Of a stretch of DNA of 64,000 bases, positions 15,001 to 30,000 are shown in pieces; positions within the stretch are counted from its first letter, which is position 1, and each line of letters begins with the position of its first letter. The position numbers were made by a program, and so were the translations under genes. The DNA is from Nipponacmea schrenckii (lineage: Eukaryota; Mollusca; Gastropoda; Lottiidae). The DNA lies in NCBI GenBank assembly GCA_030562195.1, contig JAUJPP010000001.1:10718472-10782471 (forward strand), in the 5' to 3' direction. The notes below the pieces were generated by a model, which did not search any database, was not told where the DNA came from, and saw only the letters and a program-made list of their open reading frames with translations.

Positions 15001-18000
15001 CTCTCATTTTATCAAACTCGGCATCATAATCATCATATTCTTCTATAAAAAAAACCCAAAAGATTGACTGAGGGCTGGCTGAAAGCGTCCACAGCAAGGC
15101 ACATTTATAACACAATACTATGTTTGTACATAAATAGGCTTCTATCGATCTTAAAGCAATAAACAAATCTTACCTTGCTTCAAGAGTTCATCCTCTTCAA
15201 TTTCATCAGCTTCTAATTCAGTCAGATGTAGATAAGCATTAAGAGATTTACTGAGTCCTACTTTAGCTTTCAGTTTTTCTAGAACAGTAGCTTTCAGTGT
15301 TAGCTGATGTAGCAGATTAGCTGTATTCTTTCTAGCTTCATCAAACTTGACATTAGTTGATTTGATGGCCTTCTTCATGATTTTAGAATCAACTCTGGTT
15401 TGATCTAGAGTTTCTAAAACTTTCCTGCAAATAGAAAATCAAACATAACCAAATGAAAGGAACTTAAATAGCTTTGAATATAAATATGAAGTATAATTCT
15501 CAATTTGTTAGATACAGATTAGGAATGATGCAATGACTTCTATAGGGTCACCAGACTTTCACATGCCAACTGAGATTAGAGCCCACAACTACCATTTTTT
15601 TTTATCATAACAAAGCAAATGAAGTCAAATTCACTGTCACCAACTGTGATATAATAGGGTTTTAACCATCACTTACTTGAGTTGTTCTACCACTTGTGTT
15701 CTTTCTTTAGATTTAATATTATATAAAGATCGGAATGATTCTTTAAATCTACGATATGTAGTAGGTCCAACATATACTTCATTTTTACTAGGATTCTGAC
15801 TATCTCTATGATTTAATCTGGAATATGATATAATATATGATTTAATCTAAAATACAGCACACTCCATTTTCATGATTTTTGTAAATGAAATCCAACATAC
15901 TCTGTCTTACATGATTAAATCTGAAATACAACAAAACTCTATTTTTATGTTTTAATCTGAAAAATTCTATTCATCCCTTGTTATAGTAAATTATCTGAAA
16001 AAAGCTTGCATAAAATAATAGCTTATTTTTTGATTGAATCTGACCTAATATCTATCATTTAATATGAAATACCAATTCTACTCCATTTTCGTGATTTATG
16101 GAAGGCTTCAATTTTTGACGAAAAAGCTCACAATATAATGCTGATATACTTACTTGATGCGTTCTTGTAGGATCAGTTTAGAATAGGGTAGATTGGGAAC
16201 TTTAATGGTACTTAATTTTAACTGATCCTTCTTTTTCTCATTGACACGGAACATAGTCATATTGATATCTGGTCCTAGTTCACCAGCCCAAGGCATCTGT
16301 TTACAGTCACGTAATACAAAACTATGTATATTGGCCAAACAACTTGTTACACCCACACTGAAATAGTAACATTTCGAATTGAACTATCTGATACAGTTAC
16401 AAATTGAATTGAACTATCTGATATAGTTACAAATAGAATTGAACTATCTGATATAGTTACAAATATAATTGAACTATCTGATATAGTTATAAACAGAATT
16501 GAATTATCTGATAAAGTTACGAATAGACTTGAACTATCTGATATAGTTATAAACAGAATTGAATTATCTGATAAAGTTACAAATAGAATTGTGCTATCTG
16601 ATATAGTTACAAATAGAATTGAATTATCTGATAAAGTTACAAATAGAATTGGACTATCTGATATAGTTATAAACAGAATTGAATTATCTGATAAAGTTAA
16701 AGTTGCTTTAAATCTAAAAAGTTATATCAAGCTATAAACTAATAAATGCCTCCTGCATTATATAAGGAAATTATTACCTCAGATTTTCAAATTCTTCAGT
16801 AAGTTGATGTTTAGTTATAAAGTATGATGCTTCACCCATTAAACCTTCATGTGGCCAATCACACATCCAGATAGTTTGACAACCATTTAATATACCTGGA
16901 TACAATCTATAATAGAATATATATGTTTCACATGTTTCTGTTCATTACATTACACATTTCAAACAAGTTGGATCACAATTAAAGATATGGAGCACCATTC
17001 TGGATCTGAACTGGCACTCTATGTAAAACTATGTATAATTTTCAGAAGACATGGCAATATCAGATTTCTCCCTATACAAGGTAGCAACAAACAACAGCAT
17101 GCTGAAAGTCTCTAAGTGATCATAAGACACATTGGTTCAGATGTTAATAAAAGCAAAAAATGAAACAAATAAATGCTTTGTAGGACAGAACAGTAAAAAT
17201 TCTCAATAATGACAATAGGCTCAAAAATATTAAGAGTTGTAGTCCCTCAAATTCTAACTATCGATTTCAAAATGTAAAAAAATCTTACTCTGATGCTGAT
17301 TGTAGTAAACTATAATTTGGTGGTAAACATAATATGATATGTAAATTACACTTGACTCTGGATACAAAATATTTCATAGGATCAACAGACATTGTTGGGA
17401 ATTCTCTCTTCATTGCTGGATGTATTGCCTGTAATTATATTATTATTATTAAGAATTTCAGATTTTTAAAGACAAATTTAATAAAAGTACTAGATTTGCA
17501 CTGTTCTACAGTAATAAAGACAAAACGATCACACAGAGAACAATAATGTAACTAGCATGTATAGCATGGAGTATAAAGGGTCTATATGACCCCTTTTCTG
17601 CATTTCAAGTATATAAAAAATATGTACCTGTAGAAGGCCTTCCATTTCATCATTTGAGAATAGATGAGGATATTCACCACTAATTAATAAACTATTCAAA
17701 GCATCTAAATATACTGGTTCATTTAAATCTCGGGACTAAAATAACAAGAAACACCAAAGCATGTAAGACATACAAATATGGGAATAGATGATCATAAATG
17801 CCAAAATCAAACATTTCAAAATATAATAAAAATGTGGAAATGAATTTTATGAAAATCCTGTTTTAATTTTAACAGATGCACCGGCAGTTACTTCACTTTG
17901 GAATTAAATAGAATATTATTAGGAACCATACAATCTAGATATATATTGTGTTATATTAATGGGAACCATACAATCTAGATATATATTGTGTTATATCAAT

Positions 18001-21000
18001 GGGAACTATACAATCTAGATATATATTGTGTTATATTAATGGGAACCATACAATCTAGATATATATTGTGTTATATCAATGGGAACTATACAATCTAGAT
18101 ATATATTGTGTTATATTATTGGGAACCATACAATCTAGATATATATTGTGTTATATCAATGGGAACTATACAATCTAGATATATATTGTGTTATATTATT
18201 GGGAACCATACAATCTAGATATATATTGTGTTATATTATTGGGAACCATACAATCTAGATATATATTGTGTTAATAACTATTTCAATGACTTTAACGTAA
18301 AGTTGACTCATCCCTAGATAAGAATTGTATCTTTACATGACTATACCTACCGTAAATAGTAATGTTATAATCTTATTCTCTGAACCACTCATTCTAACAG
18401 CTGATCTTAAACCATCAAAGAAACTACTCTGTTTACTGTTATCTACTTTATGTATACCAATATTAGCTACATGTAACGCTAATTTACATAGTGTAGAGAG
18501 ATGACATCCTACAGCTCCAATCAGTAACATGTTACCGCTGAAATGATAAAAGGAAAAATTAAATCTACATAAAATGAAGTGAGAGAAGCAGCCTAAAATT
18601 GTGTTTTTTCTGTTGTCTTTTAGTTTTAATTTATAGCAAAATTGCTGCAAAGATGAAGTTAATATTGCCAAAAATTTGTTTACAATTTATATGACATCAT
18701 ATGCTGTGACTTCTTATTATTATGGAGATTGCCAGGAACTATTTATTACAATGAACTTCAACAAATATTCATAACTATCACATCAATATGTCTTTATAAA
18801 ATCTCTCATTTATGACATGATAGCTTTAATAGAAGATGTTCTACAAAAAAAATTAAGTCTTCACCAAAGCAAATACCCAGATACATGTAAGTCAAAAAGA
18901 TTCAGCTTACCCATGGTGGAAACTAAGAATTCGATGCATTTTAACAACATGAGCTATAACATAGTCTGACAACATTATATCCAATCTCACATTACCAAAT
19001 TCTTCATTATATCTTGTTAAATGACTATTTAAACAGGCATGTATATCACTTAGTTTCTCTACAGGTTGTAGTTTTACCTGAAATATTACACAATACATAT
19101 AACATCCATAGTAAAGATGCAATAATCATATAGAAGATTTTCGACATCCTGTAAAACAGATTGAAATGACAAAGGCAACAGTGTATAATACTAATATATC
19201 CTTGATTTCTTGTAGAAATTACTTGTGAATAAGGCTGCAACAGTTAAACTTTTAGACCAGTGCCAGTTAACGTTTAGAAAATGATTAATCCTTTAAACGA
19301 AAATAACTTCATGATTTAGTAAAGCTAATGTTTGATTAAAGACAGTGATTTGATCTTATTTCTTCACCACTTTCAACTTCGTACGATCAGAGTTCTTAAT
19401 TGACTATCTTGAAATGCCCCCTGAATAACCCATATGTTTAAAACACAAGTAGAATTAGTGATCTAAATATAGACCTGTCTTTGCGTTCTTGCTGTAATCT
19501 TGCAGTACTCGTCAAATTACAGGACAAAGAGTAAATAATTATAGGCTTATAAGTATGCAAACTTAATCACACATCTGTGTTGATTCCGTATAACTTCGCA
19601 TTTATTTCCTCCTACTATATCAAGTCTACTTTCAATTTGTTTGTATCACTACACTGTCACATGAAGTTCTGTTAAATAAAATGGCAGATAACACTCACAA
19701 ATCATTGTATGTTTATAAATAATCTAGCTCCATTACAGACAACAATACAACAGCAAGTCTTATACTATTCCCTTAGAAATATTCGGCTTTACTTTTGCAT
19801 TTTGTGTGGAGGTTTAGATTCTCTAACACTGCCAACTCGGACATTGAGAAGCTTTGGACCAACCAAACCCAAACGTTTAAACGATACCGTTTCGTTTAAT
19901 AACTTTCGTTTAAACGTTTACAGAAAAGACTAAACGTTGTAGCCTTACTTGTGAACAGAGAATACAGGTTGAAATTGTGAAGACATCATCTTGAACACTG
20001 CCGGGAATCAACTAGCCAGTAAGAGCAATACTCTATGTGCTTTATCTAAAATTGTTGGAATTGCGTATAAAAAAATCTAATAGTTGTAGGCAACTTGTTA
20101 AATATTTCAAATAAGCTTAGACTTACTTTTATTTGTTTACTGGGAGCAGACGTCATTGGTCTTTGATACATTCTGGAATCTACAGGGAATGTTACAAAAT
20201 GTTCATGAAGATTGCCTTCAAGTTTAGGGAATATCTGAAATAACAAATAAATGATATATGAATATTATGTACAAAATAGAATCTAGTAAGATAGGGTATT
20301 GAATCTCCACATTCATGTCCTTCATGTGGTTACATAGTTAAATAAATGGTCAATACAAAAGGCAACTCTTTATTTCTTTAAAACCTTCCCACTGGCTGAA
20401 ACCAGCAAAACCACATGAAAATGCTAACTTACCTTTTCAATCAGTTTATCTAATTTATCATCAAACCAATTTAAATCTGAGGTTCTACAGATTCTATCTC
20501 TCATTATTCTCTGTGTTTCATGTTTCCATAGCGATATGACCATCAGATCATCAGCTTTACTTTCATCAGCAAGTCGTTGTAAGCACTAATTAAGATAAAG
20601 TCTTTAGTTTACTTGGATCAGAACAAGACACTGTTTAATACAAGTAAATTTTTCAAATCATTGTAAATCTATACCCTTTCTCTTTAGGTCTAAATTTTGT
20701 TATTATGTCAAAATCATAGCCCTCCTTCAACTGGTAAAATAAGTCAACTGAATGTCATAATTAACATACCTGGAAACATTTTGTAATATCTTTCAATGTG
20801 AAGAGGTAATGATATCTTCCTGGCATTGGAGTAGGTCTTAAGACACTCTGTATTTCAGTTAATAATTCACATGAAGCCTGAACTAAACCATTATGTAGAT
20901 CTAAATCTAAACCAGTAGCATCTTGATCCTGTCATCTTGGACTGCAAGAGAACAAAAATAAAATAATTAAAGAATTCTTTTATTTAAGGGTTTCAGTAAT

Positions 21001-24000
21001 ATGAAATGAAGGTTTAGTCTTTAAGTACTGAGCCTATGGACAGTAAACTGTTGCAAGTTAATTACTTGAGTGATTCTCATTAGTGCCACTGCAAAAGTGT
21101 TTAACTTTCATTCATTCACACATATCTGTCTCATGTGAAAACAGAACTTAAAAGATGCAGTCTTCACTTCATTCAATTTAACTTACATCTAATATACCAT
21201 TAACAATAGACTTCAAAGCTTCATCTTGTGGTGCTGGTAGATGGAATACAGCAAAATGGCGCTTAAATACGAAACAGAAACATTACAGAACTCTCATTTT
21301 CTCTAAAGACCAATAAATATGTCTAGAAGAATTAAGTAAAATATATCACTAATTAAGAACAAGGTGTCAAACGTATCATTTTACAATAAATATTTTAGGA
21401 CCTACCAGTAATCGTTCTGAGATTGTTCTATTGTTAAAACCAGGATAATCACTTAGCGCCATTCCTGACAATACTGTTAAACCCTCTATAGATCTCCATT
21501 CAAATGGTTTCTGTAGCGTACACAATACCTTCTCATCTAATAATTGACGTAATAACTGTAAATAGAATAAAGGCAGTGATCAACTGTTTCTATGATTTAA
21601 TGAATAGACTTGCTAAACCATTATCTGACAAGTACCTTTACCAGTTTCAATAATTAATACAGTAAGGGAGTGGATCAAAGATGGGCTGGTCTCATAATTA
21701 GGGGCTCTTCTGTAGAAATACCCTTGATCTCTATAAATTCTGTTTTACCTCATTAGATCTCTGTACATTATAATCATCTGGGACTGGTAAATTAACATCA
21801 TCTATAAATACTCGTAGTTTCTTATTATCTCGTGCTCCATACACAAATCCTACAATAATGTTTCAAATTTCATAACTAAGTGGACTTTAAGTACATGTCT
21901 ACAGTTGAAACATGACAATTTTATATCTGCATGTCTTTCATGTAGAGACAAGCCTTATAGTGAGTGAATCAGTGTGTCTTGTGTGATATGAAATCTAGCT
22001 ATTTCAAAGCACAATTTACTAAAGTATTTGTTTAGTTCAGAGAATTGGAAAATCTTTCCTACCTTGTCTATGGTAAATATTAGATTCTATAAATTGTTGT
22101 AATTGACTGGCAGTAGAAGCACCAGAAAATACCAGACGTTTACATATTGTTGTTTGTTGATCTAAATAAAAGTGAAAAAACAACAATAAATATTTCTTGA
22201 AATATCAAAATAATAACAACACATGCTTTGTCAATATTTAAAAAAATCAGTTACATTTTTGTTCAATTTCAATATTTTAAATTCTTTTTCAAATTATTCT
22301 CCAAAGCACCAGACTCAATTAGAATAGATCAGTCTTAACTTGTCTACAAATTAATAAATGGTTACCTTGAAGATCTATGAACTCATTTATAAGACTAGTT
22401 TTTCCTGATCCATGTGGTCCTACTAGTAATACATTCTGACCAGAAGCTGCAGCAAACTCCATCAATATTCTCGTTCTTATCTAAATTAATAACATCATAA
22501 ATCAGATTAACATAAGTAATCATGGTATGTCAAGGCTTCAATCCTCTTCCTACCGCAAGCAACATTTTAGTTGTCAAGATTACTCAGCCATAATGAACAG
22601 GGCCATTTGGGTAAGTAGAGAAAAAACTTACAGAATTAACAGAATCAATAAAGACTTCTCCTAACATGTCTTGATTATCAACAAACACAGCTTCTGGTAC
22701 TCTAAATATCAACAAATATGTTCAAATTAAACACTAGTCAATATACAGTGAGTTCACATAATTAATAATGTTAACTATAGACAAGAGAATTACTTTCTTA
22801 AACAATTTGTAAAAAAATATGATACAGCTGCATGTAAAATTGATAAGAAAATATAAAGAGTTACCTTGAATGCCAGGGATCCCATTCTCCAGACTCATCA
22901 ACATAATAATCAAATACACTGATATCATGATCATCATCTGGTAATCTATATATTATAATAAACATAACATGTTATAGTAATATTATGATGTAATGGTACA
23001 GTAATCTTTTTAACACAGTATAACACATTATGCTATATAGCAGTACTGGATGCTTTAGTTCATGTCTATCACTGTGGGTGATACGGCTCAACTCTGGTTT
23101 TATTAATATATTTTTTATTCAATCTGATTACTGTAACGTTTAATACTAGGAGCAATTATGGCAACTAACTTTCTTTATTCCAATGTATTGCCCCATGGGC
23201 TGAATGTGAGACAGGACCATGTCCATGTCCATAAAGTATAAACAAGCGAATAGAAAACTTACGCTGATGACAGAGTTTTCAGTAAATCACTAAAGGCTTT
23301 CCTATCAAGTTGATCTAATAGTCCACCAAATGTCCATATCAAACAGAACAAAAACATTCTTTCTATATGCATTTCACCACCAATTTCTATATTATCTGCT
23401 AACATTGCTGATAATAATCCTAGACAGGTCTTAAACAATCCAACTTCACACAGTTTTAATTTGGGTCTACAAAAACAAAAAATTACATAGTATATCAGAC
23501 ACACGAAATATCTTTTTTTTTCTTCTCTAATAAAAGTTAAAGTTAATGTCATATTGTGGTCTGGAATATTTCCTTTAAATAAGAGTTCTGTCTCATGCTA
23601 ATTTGCCTAGGAGGAAAAATAGCCTAAAGCATGGCTTTAAATACATGTTATTTGTCTTCAATCCTTCACCAAGCCCCAAACTGATAATATATATCAAAGT
23701 AACTTACTTGCATTCATGGAAAACAAAGTTGATAATTGGATCTAAACATTTCTGGAAAGCTCTCTGTAATACCTGTAAACATAAAATATCTAATTAAAAT
23801 CTTCATCAGATGAAGCAATTAGGCTTCTAGTTACTTGAAAGGGCAGGGTTATGAAGTAATTCACAAAAAGATATTCCTACAAATAGTTCCTTAAAGTTTA
23901 ACATATATACACTGATGTGCAAATTGTCTACCTGTATGTCCACAGAGAGTGGAGCCTATATCTTAAAACATCCCAATTTCGACAATTTAAAAGTTATTCA

Positions 24001-27000
24001 ATCAACATAAAACTACTCCTACATCATTAAGCACTTTACTAGTATCACAGACTGCATCCATGAAAGGATGATAGGATAGTACGCTAACAAATATATCAGA
24101 GCCTTTAACAGAAAGACACAGGTTTTTTATGTCCATTGAATAAAGAAAGAACCCTCCAAAATTAGTGAAAAACTTTATACATTAAAAAACAACATAAGTA
24201 ACAACATAAATCAATTACCCTCTTAGTACTTCCATTTTTATCATAAATTGTTAGCAGCTTAATACAAATATATTATAATTAAATGAATGTCATTCTAAAC
24301 ATGTGCAAAATAAATATAACAAACAAGAAATGTGCAATGAAATTGGATATAGAAAATACTTCCTTTCGACCAACTTGTACCTAATAAAATGATAGGATTG
24401 ATGTAAATAACAGTGAAAATGAAAGAATTCAGACATGGAAGCTTTCACATTAGTTCTTGGATTCTGACTCAAGTTCACAGTAAATGTTCCTTACCCTCTT
24501 TTGACCTATTTAAGAGCAGAGGATGGTTAGAGAAATAAGCTGGAGGTGTTGATGCTTGTATTGCCCTCTCTGACTATATATACATACAAACTCACATATT
24601 TGATCTTCTACACAAAATAATAGTTCACAGTATCAAAAGATTGGAAATCTTAATAGACTAAGATTCCAATACGGTTTTCTTTTATAACTTACATGAGCTT
24701 CTTGTTGTGTTCTATTCTCTAACCATGCTTTAGCTATTGGTTTCCATCCTACAACATCTTTATCGAGATACACTATACCCTACAAATATATATCAATATA
24801 CATTCCACAAAAATATCATTGGTAAGCAATACTAATTACTTATAGGAAAGACTAAAGAAGTCAATTAATAAACAGATTTGTCTAATATTTGAAAATTAAG
24901 AGCAACCTCACAAATATTAACAGGGAGTTCAAATCAACTGTGACTAGAAAATGAGGTCAAATCATAGGCTATAATGACAAACTTACTGTTCTAGCTATAG
25001 TAGATGGTGAACTATCAGATAGACTATCAGTTTCAAATAACAAAATAACATTATCAGATAGGAATAACTTATCACCATTCTTTAAATGTAACACCTATAA
25101 ATAACAATATAACATTATCAGATAGGAATAACCTATCACCATTCTTTAAATGTAACACCTATAAAAACAATATAGGCAAACATATACAGTATCAATAAAT
25201 ATATATAACATTGTCTGATAGGAATTAGACCATTCTTAAGATGTAACACCTATAAATAATGATATACCAACTAACATTAAATATATATAACATTATCTGA
25301 TAGGAATAACACCATTCTTAAGATGTTACACCACTAAATAATGATATACCAACTAACATTAAATATATATAACATTATCTGATAGGAATAACACCATTCT
25401 TAAGATGTTACACCACTAAATAATGATATACCAACTAACATTAAATATATATAACATTATCTGATAGGAATAACACCTATCTTAAGATGTTACACCGCTA
25501 AATAATGATATAACACCTAATAATAAATATATATAAGATCAAATTGTATTAATGCAATGCAAATAGTTTGTGAATTTTGAGCATCGATATATCAAACATA
25601 TTGTTTACCTTTTCACCAGCTAAAACACTATTGAAATTATCAGCCCAACTTGGAATTAGAGGTCCATCTAAACATAACCATGTAGTGCTCATATTCTAAA
25701 AGATATATTATTTATTATCAAAATAAAACTCATTGTCATATCACTGCTCTCAACAGATTTTACTATTTCCAACTGTTGGAGAAGTGACTTTGTGTCGCAT
25801 GAACTAGGCTAATAACTTCTTATTAGGGGAACTAGTACAAAAATCTAACATTAATACTTCAGGAATCAAACCATTGATTTCAAGAGCATCCAACAATCAA
25901 TTAGTCAAATGAACTAAAGTCAACTATGTTTTGAGCTTACCCTGTTAGCTTTTTTACACGCAGACGTAAAAATACCATCAACCCAATCATTATTTTGATT
26001 CAAATATCCAAACATTAATGATGAATCATCCACCACTAGTGGATTAATACGTAATAATTTATGGTTGGTTTCAATAGGCTTACTGGTATTACTACGATTA
26101 GATTGATGAGACTGTCTGGAGAGTCCACGAGGTTGTACACATAGGGCATCAACTAATGTCTGAATACAGGTTGATTTACCACTTCCTGGAGCACCTGCTA
26201 CTATAATACCTAAAATGAAAGACCAACAAGTCATTAACATAGTGAAATCCCCAAGACGGTGTTGTAAATCGTGCTGATCAAGATGCTTAGAATGGAAAAC
26301 TATATGTATTTGTTTAGAATATTGGCTCGTCCAAGATATCCAAGGGTGAACAAAATACCTAAGGTGATAGAAAATGATATATCTTTTTGAACACTTAATG
26401 TCTCTCATCAACAATTTACATCCCTTTATATTTCAAGTTCTTATTTGTCTCAGATCTAGAACTGCTACTAACATTTCTCAAGTGCTTGAGTGGGTTTTCA
26501 GCTCAACAAAAGTTGCGCTGAATTGAATTGAAATATCTTACCATTAGAAACTTGTGATAGATTATGTAACTGAACACATCTATTAAGCCAAGGTTTGGTG
26601 GCTATTAAACCTGAATCGGCTGCTTTATTTTCTAATGCTACTTCTAGATCAAAGCCCCGAGATTTAGCTGAGAGAACATTTCTAGTTGTTGGTACTTCAG
26701 GTAAACCATTAAATAGTTCTTTTAATATTACTTTAAACTGAGCTAAATCCTAAAACAGACAGAATTGATTGACCCTCAGTAAGATTATACCTCCACTTTT
26801 GTACTTGTGCTCATGTAGTATGAAATAAAGAAAATCTATCAGAAAAGCAGCACCACCCTTTATTTCAAAGATGAAATTTCGATCCCAACATATATAATGC
26901 AGACAGGGGAACCCTGGTTGAAACTCCATTAGTATATGCAGCTTGAAATTAACCATCATTATGATCACAGAAAAAACAGTACATAAAGACATTAGTATCT

Positions 27001-30000
27001 GAACAATTCACATATATCTTGAAATCTCAAATGACATGGCTAAATTGTAAGGTTTTTTAAACCACTTACTGTCGCAGTCATTCTGGGACCTAACACCTCC
27101 TCTATAGTATTACAGACTACTGAATGGTCTAGTTTACCAGCAGCAGTCATTGGATTAGGTGTACCAGCTTTACGTGTCTGAGCCTGACCTGGTAATTTAG
27201 CTAGACTTCCCATACCACCTGCAATCAGGAATCAGTTAAGTACAGAATAGTTTTCTTAAGAGTTAAAGATAACTATATTTTAAAATTCAAACCATTATAA
27301 CAAGATATGAAAGAGTTTCTAAAAACAAATCCAATGCTCCTGACTGTCATCTTTACCTTAAAGTCACATTTCTCCCTTCAAACAAATTTTGAACATGCTT
27401 CATTTGTGACAATTTGGAATTTTCAATAAGCAAAAACCTACTTGATTGTAAAGGCATATTGAGTTTGACTGTAGCTTCTGATGCTACACTTTCTGATCTG
27501 GATTCTTCACGTTTATCTTTGTCTGTTGACTTCTCATCTCTGAGATACCTTCGTTTCTGACATGCTCTCTTCAATACTCCAACTAGAGATGATATGGTGA
27601 AATGATAGTGGAATTCATGTGGTCTGAAATTATACAATACCATATGAACAAACTTTATACAAACAATATGGTGGATAGAAATACATTACCAAACCAAAAG
27701 TTTGATCACAGCCTGTTTTGAGGTTTTGAGCCCAAGAAGGATCTTTCACACTTAAAAATCTTGAGAAAAGTCGAGACAAAAGTTAAAAAATTATTAAGAA
27801 AAATCCCTTAAAAATTCAATGAAATGAAAGAATATGTAAAGCAAATAACAACCTCATAATACTTACAACTGATCTTTAACTAATTCAGATAAAACTTTGA
27901 GTCTATTAGCTAATATACCAGGAGCCCGGAATCCTAAAGCTGAACATTTAGCTTTTAATATCTGACCAATATCTGGTCGTATTAATGATACTGTCCGGAA
28001 ACTAGATCTGAGTTCATTAGGTTGAGAACAGTGAGGTGGTGTTACTGCTGGGTTAACGGTCATAAATAATCCTACAGTTGTCTTAATATAGATCTAAAAT
28101 ATACCAGTCATTAAATTTATAAAACATCTTTAAATACAATCATTAGAAAGAAAATATAGATATTAAATATTCAATCAAAATTAATGATAATTCAAAATGA
28201 CTGATATTATCAGTTTAACACTTAAAGAGTACAAGGTTAACACGAGTCCTGATCATATTGTGTCATGTATTAAATTGAGATACTTACATCTTGTCCTTCC
28301 ATCAGACTAGTTGTTAATATATTGGATCTTAATGATAACAAGACTTTCTGAGCACATTCCATTAATACAGCTACAGCTTCACTGTTTAAATTCTGAGCTT
28401 CATCAAAACAGCCCCAACAACCATCCTGTTTGAAATCAGTATAATACAATATTCAACAGGAAGAGTGACTGTAATTCAGGTTAGTTTTTTTGAAAGTGTA
28501 AATATTTCCCTTCTGTGTCATCTATCATTTTATCCCTGGACCTTTACCTAGATTATTTGGCCAACATCAAACACCAAATCTTGGGAAACAAGGCACTCAT
28601 TGAAAAAATAGTCATCACATACTCCAAAGAAAAATTGTGCTCACTTACCATGGCTAAACCTTGTACTATTTTACCTAGACTTCCAGGGTTGAATGTTGTA
28701 GAACAGTGGAACATTCCAAGAAAGTTGCCAAGGATGTTTGCCAAACCCTGCAATAGAAATGGAATCTTAGTCAAACAGATCACACACAATATCACAAACT
28801 AACTAGCGTTTCTTTTTAATGAAATTTGCAGCTAATTTTTATAGTTCAGTTTTAAAAATTGGAGCTTTGTTCAAAAGCACAAGCTTAATATAAATCAAGA
28901 CATAGGTCTACTGTATCATAATATGTACTGTACTTTGACTGTTTCTGTTTTTCCAACTCCAACTGGACCAGTAATAGAACTACCATGGTATTGTTTTAAA
29001 GCTTGAGACATGGTTAGGAAACATCTTTCTGTTAATGGTGTTAATGCTACACCTACATCACTACCATAGAACTCATTACCATAATTATAACTATTATCTA
29101 ATATCCATATCAATGGCTCAGGTTTGTCGTCTGCAAAAAATGGAAAGGATTATTCATTTAGACTATCTCTCCAATCTGGCAAATAAAAATAATTTCACAC
29201 AATCTTTGCCAAGGCACCAGTTTCCCAAATTTTGGCCTGTACAACAATTTTTTCCAAAAGGGTAAGCAATAATAAGTATCACTGAACAAAGAGGAATGGA
29301 AATATATAAACCCTATCCTTAACTTTGGAAGAAAGCCTGAATAACATGTTGTAGCAGAATGTTCACAAAGAAATAGTTCACTTATCCTGAATTAAAATAC
29401 CATATCAAAATCAGCCAGTAAAACTTAATATCATCATTTAAATACAAGGTTCTAACTTACCAACAATATGTAAATAACATCTAATACTTCTTCTCCATTC
29501 AAAATCTGTGACTTCTCGTAACTTTCTGGTGGACAAGTTCTCTAGGATATCACGTAAGAACAGAGATTGCTGAAAAATCAAAATTTGAACTTTCACATAA
29601 ATATATGCAGAGGTGATCATAACAATGGAACCATTTATTCTGGTCTTATAGTACACTTTTTCTGAAAAAGATATTTTGGATAGATCATTTGATTATTTGA
29701 TATTAGTTCACTATGATCATAAACATTATTTTCCATTAAATTTACAATCCTGCAACAAAGAACTAATTTAAACTCCTTTTTTGGGATAAAATATCAATAC
29801 TCACAGCCACCATACATTCTAAACGACCTTTATGTACTGGTAGCATGGCTTCATCAATTCCTTTCCATGCTCCACGTGATAATAAAGAGGATAGTTTACT
29901 AGTATGGGAGACATATTTCCTCAAGGTACCCTGTAGTGCTTTACGATCATATTTAACTTCACTGATACCAGTTTCACATTCTTTAGTCCAATGATATAAC

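Noticed and set aside
25920..26414. 164-codon frame as a separate ATPase gene
   Set aside because: Only the 25941-26209 part (GAPGSGKST and following) is coding, as the AAA2 exon; the N-terminal half is intron read-through.
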